DNA of 64,000 nucleotides from Candidatus Omnitrophota bacterium (GTDB taxonomy: Bacteria > Omnitrophota > Gorgyraeia > Zapsychrales > Zapsychraceae), in the NCBI GenBank assembly GCA_018062515.1, contig JAGOSC010000004.1:10507-74506 (forward strand), in the 5' to 3' direction. Below are positions 28,523 through 36,284 of this stretch, piece by piece. The notes under the pieces were generated by a model. It was not told the DNA's origin and searched no databases. It saw only the letters and a list, made by a program, of their open reading frames with translations. The number at the start of each line of letters is the position of its first letter. The stretch's first letter is position 1. A program made the translations under genes and the position numbers.

Positions 28523-28550
28523 AAAAAAAAGGCGGGTTATCACCCGCCTT
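28523..28550 (-). terminator. Strong intrinsic terminator after the 28570-29025 lipoprotein gene
   Basis: Stem AAGGCGGGT/ACCCGCCTT with a 4-nt loop (28529-28550), followed on the minus strand by eight T residues (28530-28523). It lies between the lipoprotein gene and uvrB, ending 9 nt before the uvrB start. Confidence 0.92.
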
Positions 28551-28569
28551 CCAAGAAATAATTTTCAGA

Positions 28570-29025
28570 TTACTTTACGTGATCTTTTATGTTATTGAAA
28601 AGTCTTTCCGTCGCCAGCGGATGTTTATAATTTTTAAATGCTCCAAAGGTGAGCGAATTGACCGTTAAATACCGCATCTCAACTTCCGTCTGATTGGGTT
28701 GATCTGTGCTTCGCAAATATATATTAACTCTAGCAAAGCGTGTCCCTAAAAAAAATGGCAAGTCCTGGATATCTGAAAATAATACGATCTGTTTGCTGTT
28801 TGGATCCGTCCTCGAGCTATGTTCAAAAACATTCGGATCCGACTTAGAAATAATTTCCCATCCCGAATCTTTTAATGCTTGATAAGTTGCATCTAATGTT
28901 TTTTCATAATCAGCGTTGATCACTTGTTTATACGGATTTTCGTCTTTAATGTATTTAGGTATAGTCACCGTCGAACATCCGGTTAAACACCCAACAAAAA
29001 GAAGTATCAATAATTTTTTATTCAT
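28570..29025 (-). CDS. Lipoprotein of unknown function
   Basis: 151 aa with signal peptide and lipobox LTGC (Cys about residue 17). The mature part looks like a small alpha/beta domain: a helix (YEKTLDATYQALKDSGWEIIS) followed by beta strands, reminiscent of DUF3568-type lipoproteins in which a short N-terminal helix precedes sheets, but I do not recognise the family for certain. It ends 18 bp before a strong terminator and follows the MazG-like gene with a 21-bp gap. Confidence 0.6.
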   Translation of the reverse strand: MNKKLLILLFVGCLTGCSTVTIPKYIKDENPYKQVINADYEKTLDATYQALKDSGWEIISKSDPNVFEHSSRTDPNSKQIVLFSDIQDLPFFLGTRFARVNIYLRSTDQPNQTEVEMRYLTVNSLTFGAFKNYKHPLATERLFNNIKDHVK

Positions 29026-29046
29026 AAAGATTCACCTTTCAAAGGT

Positions 29047-29361
29047 TCAACACACTTTACCATGTTTATACGGCCGTCCCTGATTAATTTTAGATTTACG
29101 AGAAATTTCTTCTTCAATATCTATTCCCAACCCGCCGCATAAATCAAACAGACGAATAAAGGCATCGGCTAACTCTTCTTTAAAATTAGCCTCATCTTGA
29201 TGCCGATGTCCTTCCATTGCTTCTGCCAATTCCGTGACGACCAGCATTAAGGCTTCACCTATATTTCTTTTTTGGTCCCAAAAACCTTTTTCTTTGGCGA
29301 TTTTATGACATATCGCGCACATCTCAGAAATTGTTTTCCCTTTTAATTCAGTTTCTTGCAC
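29047..29361 (-). CDS. MazG-like nucleotide pyrophosphohydrolase
   Basis: 104 aa of the all-alpha NTP pyrophosphohydrolase superfamily, which cleaves NTPs to NMP and PPi (house-cleaning). The metal-binding helices are visible as TELAEAMEGHR and EELADAFIRLFDLC, matching the ExxE...ExxD pattern. The short single-domain form is closer to MazG-like/dCTPase-type proteins than to full-length MazG. It overlaps the end of the RluA-family gene by 14 bp. Confidence 0.8.
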   Translation of the reverse strand: MQETELKGKTISEMCAICHKIAKEKGFWDQKRNIGEALMLVVTELAEAMEGHRHQDEANFKEELADAFIRLFDLCGGLGIDIEEEISRKSKINQGRPYKHGKVC

Positions 29362-30058
29362 GAAAGACCTCCATGTCTGTTGGTAAAGTTGAACTTACTT
29401 TTATTTTTTTATTTGTTGGCGGATCAGTCCACTCGAGTGAAGCCGCATGAAGCGCCGTTCTATTAAATTTTAGATCGAACCGCCGGACAACAGAATACTT
29501 GCGGTCGCCTACAATTGGATGCCCCATTTCACTGAATTGAATACGGATTTGATTTGTCCTGCCAGTCAAGGGTTGAACTTCAACAATAGCAAAACTTTTC
29601 TTTTGTTCCAAAACTCGAAAGCGTGACTCTGCAAACTTTGGCGACTTGTCTTTATTGTATTTTAAATGATCCTTATCCGCAATATAACCGCGAATTTCCC
29701 CTGAGCGCTGATTCAACTTACCCTGAACAAACGCGATATATTTTTTTTCAATTTTCTGTTCCTTAAACACATCCATCATCATTTGCTGATTCTTTTTGCC
29801 TTTGGCAAACATGATGATACCGGACGTTTCTCGGTCTAGCCGATGACAAGGATGTAATTTGTATTGCTCGCTGGATTTTTGAAAGAGCTTATTAACTTCG
29901 CCGACCATGGTTATGGCTTCATTTTTGGGAGACGGAATAACAATCATGCCGGAAGGCTTGTCGAAAATCACCACATGATCATTTTCAAAAAGAACAGATA
30001 TTTTGTTTTTCCGTACAGCTTGAAACTCTTTATCAGAATTATTCTGATGGTGATTCAT
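29348..30058 (-). CDS. RluA-family pseudouridine synthase
   Basis: Isomerises uridine to pseudouridine in rRNA or tRNA. The catalytic motif HRLDRETSGIIMFAK (Asp nucleophile) and the RTNQIRIQFSEMGHPIVGD segment are diagnostic. At 236 aa it lacks an N-terminal S4 domain, like RluA and TruC. The target nucleotide cannot be assigned. Its start overlaps a short membrane-protein gene by 20 bp, suggesting coupling. Confidence 0.9.
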   Translation of the reverse strand: MNHHQNNSDKEFQAVRKNKISVLFENDHVVIFDKPSGMIVIPSPKNEAITMVGEVNKLFQKSSEQYKLHPCHRLDRETSGIIMFAKGKKNQQMMMDVFKEQKIEKKYIAFVQGKLNQRSGEIRGYIADKDHLKYNKDKSPKFAESRFRVLEQKKSFAIVEVQPLTGRTNQIRIQFSEMGHPIVGDRKYSVVRRFDLKFNRTALHAASLEWTDPPTNKKIKVSSTLPTDMEVFRARN

Positions 30059-30218
30059 TTTCTGGAAACGACTTATCTTCGATCAATGCAATTAAATAAT
30101 TTAATTTACGAATCAATATAACGGGGAAAATAATAAACCATAAAATCAAGAATGTTTGCAAAGCCATTGCAAAATACAATTGCCCCTCTGATAAGGGAAC
30201 ATTCATCGTCTGTTCCAT
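30039..30218 (-). CDS. Short single-span membrane protein (59 aa)
   Basis: An ATG at 30218 with AAAGGA 5 nt upstream opens a 59-codon frame ending in TAA at 30039. After a short polar start (MEQTMNVPLSEG) there is one hydrophobic span, about residues 13-36, followed by IRKLNYLIALIEDKS and an acidic tail. It overlaps the RluA-family start by 20 bp. The frame, ribosome site and coupling support a real gene; no family recognised. Confidence 0.6.
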   Translation of the reverse strand: MEQTMNVPLSEGQLYFAMALQTFLILWFIIFPVILIRKLNYLIALIEDKSFPENESPSE

Positions 30219-30255
30219 TTTTTCCTTTGAAATTATTATTTAGATTTTAAATATA

Positions 30256-30621
30256 CTAAGTATTGAGGTATGAGCTGACATAATCGGTGATGCTTTCTGA
30301 ATCTCGCCTGGAAATCTCGTTAAAAAAGACAGCGATATTGTGATCATCTTTATCGCCCGAAAATTCTGTGCGGACAACGACACCTCCAGCAGAAATCTGT
30401 TTTGTTAAAACTTTACCATTCTTGCGGACTGGCAGCAAAAGACAAATTTTGAGCTTGGTCATAGGTTCAATATAACGATCAACCTTGCAATAAAGACCCG
30501 AACAGCTCACATTCGCTGTTTCGGTAACAATATCCCCATCATCTTGTGAAATACGGATGGGAATATTGTTAGATAAACGTGGACTATTTCTTTTTTCCTG
30601 AGGTGATTCGTTCGTAACCAA
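30256..30621 (-). CDS. PilZ-domain protein (c-di-GMP receptor candidate)
   Basis: 121 aa with the PilZ signature: an N-terminal KRNSPRL (RxxxR-type arginines) and NVSCSGLYCK (the D/NxSxxG motif), which bind cyclic di-GMP. The start is a TTG at 30621, chosen because GAGGAG stands about 5 nt upstream. A second PilZ gene and PilT and ExeA-like genes elsewhere in the window fit control of pili or surface secretion, but the target is unknown. Confidence 0.83.
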   Translation of the reverse strand: MVTNESPQEKRNSPRLSNNIPIRISQDDGDIVTETANVSCSGLYCKVDRYIEPMTKLKICLLLPVRKNGKVLTKQISAGGVVVRTEFSGDKDDHNIAVFFNEISRRDSESITDYVSSYLNT

Positions 30622-30683
30622 GGAAACTCCTCGAATAAATTATTATGTAGATCAACTTGTTTGAATTTTCTATAGACTGGAAA

Positions 30684-30860
30684 TTAAGCTTTTGCAGTGG
30701 CTGCTTCAGCCTTTTTTGCTAATTGCGCTTCTTCATATAATTTAAAAGCATTTTTATTAACAAAATACCTTCCATTACGATAATATCTTTTGACACGCTT
30801 TAAATTGGTGCCGGTCTGCGCGCATTTCTTACTAATATCTTCTTTTTCTGCTTCTGCCAT
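30684..30860 (-). CDS. Short basic protein (58 aa)
   Basis: ATG at 30860 with AAGGAG about 12 nt upstream; 58 codons to TAA at 30684. The start MAEAEKEDISKKC is followed by a basic, tyrosine-rich core (KRVKRYYRNGRYFVNKNAF) and an Ala/Lys tail. The composition suggests nucleic-acid binding (inference). It lies between the two PilZ genes. No family recognised. Confidence 0.65.
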   Translation of the reverse strand: MAEAEKEDISKKCAQTGTNLKRVKRYYRNGRYFVNKNAFKLYEEAQLAKKAEAATAKA

Positions 30861-30903
30861 GATGAATTACTCTCCTTTTAAAGCCACAAGTCAACCCTAT
30901 GGT

Positions 30904-31242
30904 TTAATTTTCATGTATTAATTGAATTATTTTTCGTTTTGAATCCATTAAAGAATCCGATTTTGAAAATTCAACTCCGGCTTGATATTGATCCATAAAA
31001 GGGATCTGGGATATCCAGGAAATTCTTCCGAGATATTCATAATAAGAACCGTCTCTAAGTTGGATGTTCATAAGGATTTCTGTATTAACTGGAATAAATT
31101 CGGTAAGTCTTAGTCTTACACCTGTTTCCGACAAATCATAGGCTGTTGAACCCCTAAAATGGGCAGGATCTTTCAGTTCATATCGAACCGCTTCCCTAAA
31201 AACAATTCTTTTCGCAACTCGTCGTTCTTCAGTCGTATCCAT
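30904..31242 (-). CDS. PilZ-domain protein
   Basis: 112 aa, almost entirely a PilZ domain: RRVAKRIVFREAV (arginine motif, about 7-19), DLSETGVRL (DxSxxG motif, about 36-44) and a closing AGVEF. AAGG precedes the ATG at 31242. It is the first gene of a leftward unit with its own promoter and is divergent from the ExeA-like gene. Confidence 0.84.
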   Translation of the reverse strand: MDTTEERRVAKRIVFREAVRYELKDPAHFRGSTAYDLSETGVRLRLTEFIPVNTEILMNIQLRDGSYYEYLGRISWISQIPFMDQYQAGVEFSKSDSLMDSKRKIIQLIHEN

Positions 31243-31279
31243 ATGTATAACCTTAATTAATCATAAAATAATTTTCACA

Positions 31280-31307
31280 ATTATAACATAATCTCCTGGA
31301 CAAACAA
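31280..31307 (-). promoter_or_regulatory. Predicted promoter of the leftward PilZ unit
   Basis: Minus strand: TTGTTT (31302-31307), 16-bp spacer, consensus TATAAT (31280-31285) with an upstream TG. It gives a leader of about 31 nt. The -35 is weak. Confidence 0.58.
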
Positions 31308-31397
31308 TATTTTTTTTAGCCCGGCTATAAAACCTTTAACTCATTGTTTTTCAATAAATTAAGGGCCTTAGTGCCCCCTAATATTTATAAAACATAG

Positions 31398-31426
31398 TTT
31401 ACCATTAAGATTCATCATGATATACT
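31398..31426 (+). promoter_or_regulatory. Predicted promoter of the ExeA-like gene, probably leaderless
   Basis: TTTACC (31398-31403), 17-bp spacer, TATACT (31421-31426). The start should fall at about 31432-31434, which is the ATG itself. No Shine-Dalgarno is present. Confidence 0.58.
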
Positions 31427-31433
31427 TTTTTCA

Positions 31434-32252
31434 ATGTACAAAGAATTTTATCATCTTAAAGAAAATCCATTCAGCATAACCGCCGATCCTGAGTTCTTCT
31501 TTTCCAGCTCGCAGCATAAAGAAGCTATTACCCATTTAATTTATGGAATTCAGCAGAGAAAAGGAATTATTACAATTACCGGCGAAATTGGAACAGGAAA
31601 AACAACACTTTGCCGTACCATTTTAAGTCAATTAGATGAATCGATTAAAACGGCGCTGATACTGAATCCAAGTTTCTCAGACCTTCAATTATTAAGACTC
31701 ATCCTTCAAGACCTAGGCATTAAGTCCAAGGCTCGAAATAAATATGAAATGATTTCGGCTCTGAACGAATTTCTGTTGGTACAGACGAATGCGGGGAATA
31801 ATGTGGTTCTTATTATTGACGAGGCACAAAACCTGAATGTGAATCAGCTGGAACAAATTCGGCTTCTTTCCAATCTTGAAACAGAAAAAGAAAAATTACT
31901 TCAAATCGTTTTAGTCGGCCAGCCAGAACTTATTGAAAAATTAAAACTCAATTCATTAAGGCAGTTGAATCAACGAATCGCCGTAAGGTATCACATACTA
32001 TCCTTATCTCAAGATGAAATGAAAGATTATGTGAATTATCGTCTAAACATAGCTAATATTTCCAAATCTGCCGAACATATAATTCAGTTCACTGAAGAAG
32101 CATTAAAAAGTATTTATGACATTTCCGGAGGTACCCCGCGTATGATCAATATTATATGTGATCGTGCTCTTCTCGCCGGGTATGCGGCCGAAACATTTAC
32201 GATTGATCAAAATATTATCCATCGATGTTCAAGGGAGGTTGGGCAAAAATGA
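31434..32252 (+). CDS. ExeA/GspA-like AAA ATPase
   Basis: 272 aa, one AAA+ domain. It begins with the family's YKEFYHLKENPFSITADP and shows Walker A GEIGTGKTTLCR (about 51-62) and Walker B VVLIIDEAQNL (about 121-131). ExeA-type proteins help insert secretin complexes through peptidoglycan in type II secretion or MSHA/type IV pilus systems, with a GspB-like partner. The partner gene overlaps it by 4 bp. Here the ExeA peptidoglycan-binding C-terminus is missing, so this is the short MshM-like form. Confidence 0.88.
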   Translation: MYKEFYHLKENPFSITADPEFFFSSSQHKEAITHLIYGIQQRKGIITITGEIGTGKTTLCRTILSQLDESIKTALILNPSFSDLQLLRLILQDLGIKSKARNKYEMISALNEFLLVQTNAGNNVVLIIDEAQNLNVNQLEQIRLLSNLETEKEKLLQIVLVGQPELIEKLKLNSLRQLNQRIAVRYHILSLSQDEMKDYVNYRLNIANISKSAEHIIQFTEEALKSIYDISGGTPRMINIICDRALLAGYAAETFTIDQNIIHRCSREVGQK

Positions 32253-32776
32253 GTATAATCAATGACGCTTTAAAACGCGCGCAAAAAAATCTCGAAAAAA
32301 ATGGGAAAGATACCAAAATGAAAGAACCAGAAAAGATATCCGAACTAACCAAGGACAATCGCCCCAGAACTCATTCGGCCCCCCTTCCTCCTCATATGAG
32401 GGAAACACCCGAAAAGAAAAAAATGTGGTATGAAACGCCACCTGGTTTATTTTTTGTTTTTCTTTTAATCGTCGCGATACTAATAACAGCCGCTTATTAC
32501 GTGAGAAAATATGTGCCTCTAACAGGAGTGACCGGAGACAAGATCAAACGAAATTACATGCCCAAAAAAGTACATAAAACGTATAAACCTGGCGAAGTAG
32601 TTTTAAGCGGAACTTCTCTTGTTAATGGCAATCGACTTGCATTGATTAATGACGGGATTTACGAACCTGGGGATATGGTTGAAGGGTATCAAGTCATAAA
32701 AGTTGAGACTAGCCGAGTAGAATTACAAACTTTAAAAGGTGATACATTAATTCTTAAAATTTCATCACCAGAATAA
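32249..32776 (+). CDS. GspB-like single-pass membrane partner of the ExeA-like ATPase
   Basis: 175 aa from ATG 32249, which overlaps the ATPase stop as ATGA; AGGGAGG lies upstream. It has an N-terminal cytoplasmic MSIINDALKRAQK (shared by GspB/ExeB proteins), a hydrophobic span at about 70-90, and a periplasmic C-terminal domain (about 115-175) with beta-rich GDMVEGYQVIKVETSRVEL typical of GspB/PilP-like domains. It should couple ATPase action to the secretin or envelope. Confidence 0.82.
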   Translation: MSIINDALKRAQKNLEKNGKDTKMKEPEKISELTKDNRPRTHSAPLPPHMRETPEKKKMWYETPPGLFFVFLLIVAILITAAYYVRKYVPLTGVTGDKIKRNYMPKKVHKTYKPGEVVLSGTSLVNGNRLALINDGIYEPGDMVEGYQVIKVETSRVELQTLKGDTLILKISSPE

Positions 32777-32796
32777 TCACAATTTCAATCCGGCTT

Positions 32797-33885
32797 CTAT
32801 TCTAGATATTTTAGAATGGCAGATTTTATTATATCTGTTGATACATCTTCAGCGACCTTAACTTTTCCAACGTTTGATACCAATACAAAACGATTCTTTC
32901 CAGAAATAAACTTTTTGTCATGAGCCATTAAAGTCAAGATCTTAGTTAATGTCAGATTCTTGGCTTTCTTTGGTAAACCAATTTCTGTTAATAAATGATT
33001 GATCCGGTCAACGGCTGGCGCATCAATCATTTTCATTTGTAGAGAAATATCGGCCGCTATCCGCATGCCAATGGCTATAGCCTGACCATGATCGTACTGT
33101 TTAAATCCTGCTGCCGCTTCAATCGCATGCCCAACCGTATGCCCAAAATTCAAAATTGTCCGAATTCCTTTCGTCTCTTTTTCATCAGCCAAAACAACAT
33201 CAGTTTTAATTTGACTGCACCGGCTAACCATATGCATCAGTACTTTTTCATCGCCTTTAAACACTTTGGAATAGTTCTTCCCGATATAATTAAATAACTT
33301 TTTATCATCAATGATTCCATATTTTACGGCTTCAGCAAATCCATTTTCAATCTGACGAGTGGGTAAAGTTTTCAAAACAGCAACATCACTGAAAACCATT
33401 TTCGGTTGATGAAAAGCACCCATTAAATTCTTTCCGACCGATAAATCCACGGCAACTTTCCCGCCGATGGAGGAATCAATCTGAGCCAAAAAGGTTGTTG
33501 GTATTTGTATATAAGGAACTCCTCTTTTATACGTAGCCGCGACAAATCCGGCCAAATCACCAATCACCCCTCCGCCAAAAGCAATAACAAACACTTTCTT
33601 TAAAGTATCATACTTCGCAATTTTCTCGATCAGATCAACAGCGACCTTGGCTGATTTACTTTTTTCGCCGTCGGGAACGATAAGTTCTTTAACCGTGAAC
33701 CCATATTTTTTTAAACTTTTAATCAGCGTTTTACCGTATAAACGTTGAATCACCGGAGACGTAATTATCACCGCGTCCGTTCCGATATTTAATTTATTTA
33801 TATGAAACCCGACGGAAGATAGCGTATTAAAACCAATAAGAATTTTATATGGATTGTCTTTTAAAGCGACATTGATTATTTTCAT
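32797..33885 (-). CDS. aroB: 3-Dehydroquinate synthase
   Basis: Second step of the shikimate pathway, converting DAHP to 3-dehydroquinate with NAD and a metal. Seen are GGGVIGDLAGFVAATYKRGVP (NAD site), QIDSSIGGKVAVDL and LNFGHTVGHAIEA with the metal-binding histidines. The 362 aa are normal. It overlaps the M50 protease gene by 4 bp and converges with the GspB-like gene. Confidence 0.97.
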   Translation of the reverse strand: MKIINVALKDNPYKILIGFNTLSSVGFHINKLNIGTDAVIITSPVIQRLYGKTLIKSLKKYGFTVKELIVPDGEKSKSAKVAVDLIEKIAKYDTLKKVFVIAFGGGVIGDLAGFVAATYKRGVPYIQIPTTFLAQIDSSIGGKVAVDLSVGKNLMGAFHQPKMVFSDVAVLKTLPTRQIENGFAEAVKYGIIDDKKLFNYIGKNYSKVFKGDEKVLMHMVSRCSQIKTDVVLADEKETKGIRTILNFGHTVGHAIEAAAGFKQYDHGQAIAIGMRIAADISLQMKMIDAPAVDRINHLLTEIGLPKKAKNLTLTKILTLMAHDKKFISGKNRFVLVSNVGKVKVAEDVSTDIIKSAILKYLE

Positions 33886-34520
33886 AAAACTTTAACCCCC
33901 AAAAATTGAGCACATACGGTCATGATTGGTAAAACTACTTTGGAATATAATCCGAGCGGGAGCAAGGCAAAAACGATTAATATACCAATCGGTTCCAGCC
34001 GGCTATATAAATTCGCCAGCCTATTCGGCAATAAACCCATAACCAAACGGGATCCATCGAGCGGCGGAATAGGTATCATATTAAATATAGCTAACAATAA
34101 ATTAATGACGACCATATATTCAAGTATTCGTTCGGGAAGGAAACCTAAATCAAAACGTAAAAAAAGGCTCACTAAAATAGCCGTAAAAATATTTATCAAT
34201 GGTCCAGCCATACCGACGTAGATGATCCCACGTTTCGGATTTTTTAACCGGCTGAAGTTAACGGGAACTGGTTTCGCCAAAATCAAAGGCATTACAGGAC
34301 TGCCCATAAGATGCAAAATAAATAAAAAGATCGGTAAAAGGATCGTTCCGAATAAATCGATATGTTTGATAGGATTTAGCGTCAGGCGTCCCATCATTTT
34401 AGCCGTCGGGTCACCCAGCTTGTTGGCCATCCACCCGTGCGCATACTCATGAATGACGAATGAAAATAAAAGGACCACGAGACAAATGGCCACTTCAATA
34501 TATTTTTCATCAATGATCAT
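33882..34520 (-). CDS. Site-2-protease family M50 membrane metalloprotease
   Basis: 212 aa, four to five hydrophobic spans. The zinc motif HEYAH lies in the first span (about 24-28), and PPLDGSR (about 153-159) supplies the third ligand, as in the compact YwhC-like M50 proteins without PDZ. Such proteases cut substrates within the membrane; the substrate here is unknown. It begins 21 bp after the SH3b gene. Confidence 0.88.
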   Translation of the reverse strand: MIIDEKYIEVAICLVVLLFSFVIHEYAHGWMANKLGDPTAKMMGRLTLNPIKHIDLFGTILLPIFLFILHLMGSPVMPLILAKPVPVNFSRLKNPKRGIIYVGMAGPLINIFTAILVSLFLRFDLGFLPERILEYMVVINLLLAIFNMIPIPPLDGSRLVMGLLPNRLANLYSRLEPIGILIVFALLPLGLYSKVVLPIMTVCAQFLGVKVL

Positions 34521-34541
34521 GCGAATTTTTTAAAGATAAAA

Positions 34542-35384
34542 TTAGAGGATTAACTGAATTCGATTAACGACAATGACCGGATACTGAGACGCGCCCGGTT
34601 TGACATTTTTTAAGCGGCCTTCAATCTTGACTTTGTAATTAACGAACGGTTGGAGCAATTGACTTAAACCATCAAGATAATAAATTTTTTGCTGATCATC
34701 GGTCAATAAATATGGGTAATCATTAATGCGCATCCCTTTATTGGCCGTCAATGTTCCCTGAAATGATGTTTGGGGTACAGTTCGAGGCGCAGTTCGAGTA
34801 ACTTGTTCCGCAGCAGCAGTGGCTGGGGTAACTGGCTTAACCGTTTTAACTGGTACGACCTGAACTGGTGCGGCATCTAATGGCTTCTTTTTAATCTCTT
34901 TAGCCTCATAACTGCTGACATCACTAGACAAAAATTCAACTAAATCCTCAGCAATCCAACCATAACTGTCTTTAATCGGCTGAATCTTATACCATCCTTT
35001 GGGCTGTTCTAAAATGATAACCTGATCACCTTTATTAAGCTGCCCTAAAACAGTAAAATTAACACCCGCTCCAGCTCGAATATTGACCCGATTCGTTGTT
35101 ATTTCTCCGACTTCACCATTAATAATCTTGACGAATTCACTGCTGATAAAACTGTTGGCTTGTTGAGGCAAACGGATTTTATACCAACTATAACTTTTGT
35201 CGACAACAACAACTTGTTCGTCTTGATTGACGCGGCCTAAACTTTCAAAACTTTTATTTTGGCCCGCCCGGATGTGAACAGACTTTTCCTTTATTTTTGC
35301 TAAAAAAGGAAAATTCTGTTGGGCTATAACATTAGAACTTACTAAGATAAAAAATAGAACTAAAGAATTGATTCTGAAGTTCAT
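34542..35384 (-). CDS. Exported protein with two bacterial SH3 domains
   Basis: 280 aa from ATG 35384, which gives a proper signal peptide (FRINSLVLFFILVSSNVIAQ). Two SH3b domains follow: about 33-88 (SVHIRAGQNKSFESLGRV) and about 95-152 (RVNIRAGAGVNFTVLGQL). A Pro/Thr/Val linker and a C-terminal beta domain (about 205-280, KGMRINDYPYLLTDDQQ) come next. SH3b domains usually bind peptidoglycan or cell wall peptides. No enzyme domain is seen. Confidence 0.75.
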   Translation of the reverse strand: MNFRINSLVLFFILVSSNVIAQQNFPFLAKIKEKSVHIRAGQNKSFESLGRVNQDEQVVVVDKSYSWYKIRLPQQANSFISSEFVKIINGEVGEITTNRVNIRAGAGVNFTVLGQLNKGDQVIILEQPKGWYKIQPIKDSYGWIAEDLVEFLSSDVSSYEAKEIKKKPLDAAPVQVVPVKTVKPVTPATAAAEQVTRTAPRTVPQTSFQGTLTANKGMRINDYPYLLTDDQQKIYYLDGLSQLLQPFVNYKVKIEGRLKNVKPGASQYPVIVVNRIQLIL

Positions 35385-35421
35385 ACGACGAGGATAAAAA
35401 CGAAGGACAATATCCGGAAGG

Positions 35422-35667
35422 TTATTTCTTCGCAGGTGCTTTCTCTTTACCTGTAGGTGCAGCTTTTTCATCAGTTTTCTCTTCTGCCTTCTTTGCTTTC
35501 TTACCAGCTTTTACTCTGACAATTTTAACTTTAGGCAGACCGATAACTGTTTGTTCATCGCTCCATTGACCCTTTTTCATCATATCTTTAATGCGTTCAA
35601 TACGTGTTAATACTGATCTTTGTTGCGCGCCAGCTGAGTCCACTCTAAGTGATCGATGTAATGACAT
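35422..35667 (-). CDS. Small basic protein of the PVC-superphylum signature type
   Basis: 81 aa. The first half (MSLHRSLRVDSAGAQQRSVL, then RIERIKDMMKKGQW and GLPKVK) matches what I know of the small basic protein family (TIGR04137-like) shared by Chlamydiae, Verrucomicrobia and Planctomycetes, thought to act with nucleic acid or ribosomes. The C-terminal third is a Lys/Ala/Glu-rich tail. It ends 38 bp before the SH3b gene and starts 2 bp after the SPOR gene. Confidence 0.8.
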   Translation of the reverse strand: MSLHRSLRVDSAGAQQRSVLTRIERIKDMMKKGQWSDEQTVIGLPKVKIVRVKAGKKAKKAEEKTDEKAAPTGKEKAPAKK

Positions 35668-35668
35668 T

Positions 35669-36268
35669 TTAAAATCTCCTTACTAAGCAATCTTTATAAC
35701 GATTTTTTAATCGTTCTGAAAATTTTTTCGCCTCTCGATGCTCTAAAAACTTACCGACTACAACAATCGAATGACTTCCTTTCTGTAAAATAGAAGCCTC
35801 GAACCCTTTTTTCTTGAGATTAAGTTGTTCCTTGGCTGCGCTTTCCTGCTCTTTGAACGAAGCTACTTGGATCGTATATTTAAAATCCTCGATAACTTCC
35901 TTTGGCAGCTCAATATTGACAACTTCGGTCGAACCTTGTTCCGCAGGAATGATTTCTTCCTGGGTAATCGATGTTTCCGTCCCGTCTGTTTGTGCATCTT
36001 CAGAGCGGATGATTATAGCATCATCTTTATTTTTGTCAGCAACTATTTTTTTAAGGGTGACTTCCCCGGGATTTTGGATTTGACCCCTTTTTACGCCTAA
36101 GCAGAATACAACCACATTGGTCAAAACAAACACAATGCAGATGCCGACCAAATGTTCCATCAATACCGTGACTTTTCTGGACTGAAAATTGTTGGCCGGC
36201 TGGTAATCTCGTTTGGCGCCTTCTGGGAAAAGCTCGAATTGTGTATAACTTTTAAATGGCTTAGACAT
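35669..36268 (-). CDS. SPOR-domain inner-membrane protein
   Basis: 199 aa from ATG 36268. A cytoplasmic N-terminus, one hydrophobic span (about residues 41-60), an acidic periplasmic linker, and a C-terminal SPOR domain (about 128-199: KYTIQVASFKEQESAAKEQLNLKKKGF ... in parts). SPOR domains bind denuded septal peptidoglycan, so a role at the division site is likely. The order SPOR, small basic protein, SH3b suggests an envelope unit. Confidence 0.8.
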   Translation of the reverse strand: MSKPFKSYTQFELFPEGAKRDYQPANNFQSRKVTVLMEHLVGICIVFVLTNVVVFCLGVKRGQIQNPGEVTLKKIVADKNKDDAIIIRSEDAQTDGTETSITQEEIIPAEQGSTEVVNIELPKEVIEDFKYTIQVASFKEQESAAKEQLNLKKKGFEASILQKGSHSIVVVGKFLEHREAKKFSERLKNRYKDCLVRRF

Positions 36269-36284
36269 GGAAGCAATTATAATA

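Noticed and set aside
31320..31376. Riboswitch in the PilZ/ExeA intergenic region
   Set aside because: Contains a short GGGC-N6-GCCC pairing only and no consensus I know for a ligand-binding RNA such as GEMM.
32799..32817. Inverted repeat ATTCTA/TAGAAT at the end of aroB
   Set aside because: Six-base arms in coding sequence with no T run in either direction; chance level.
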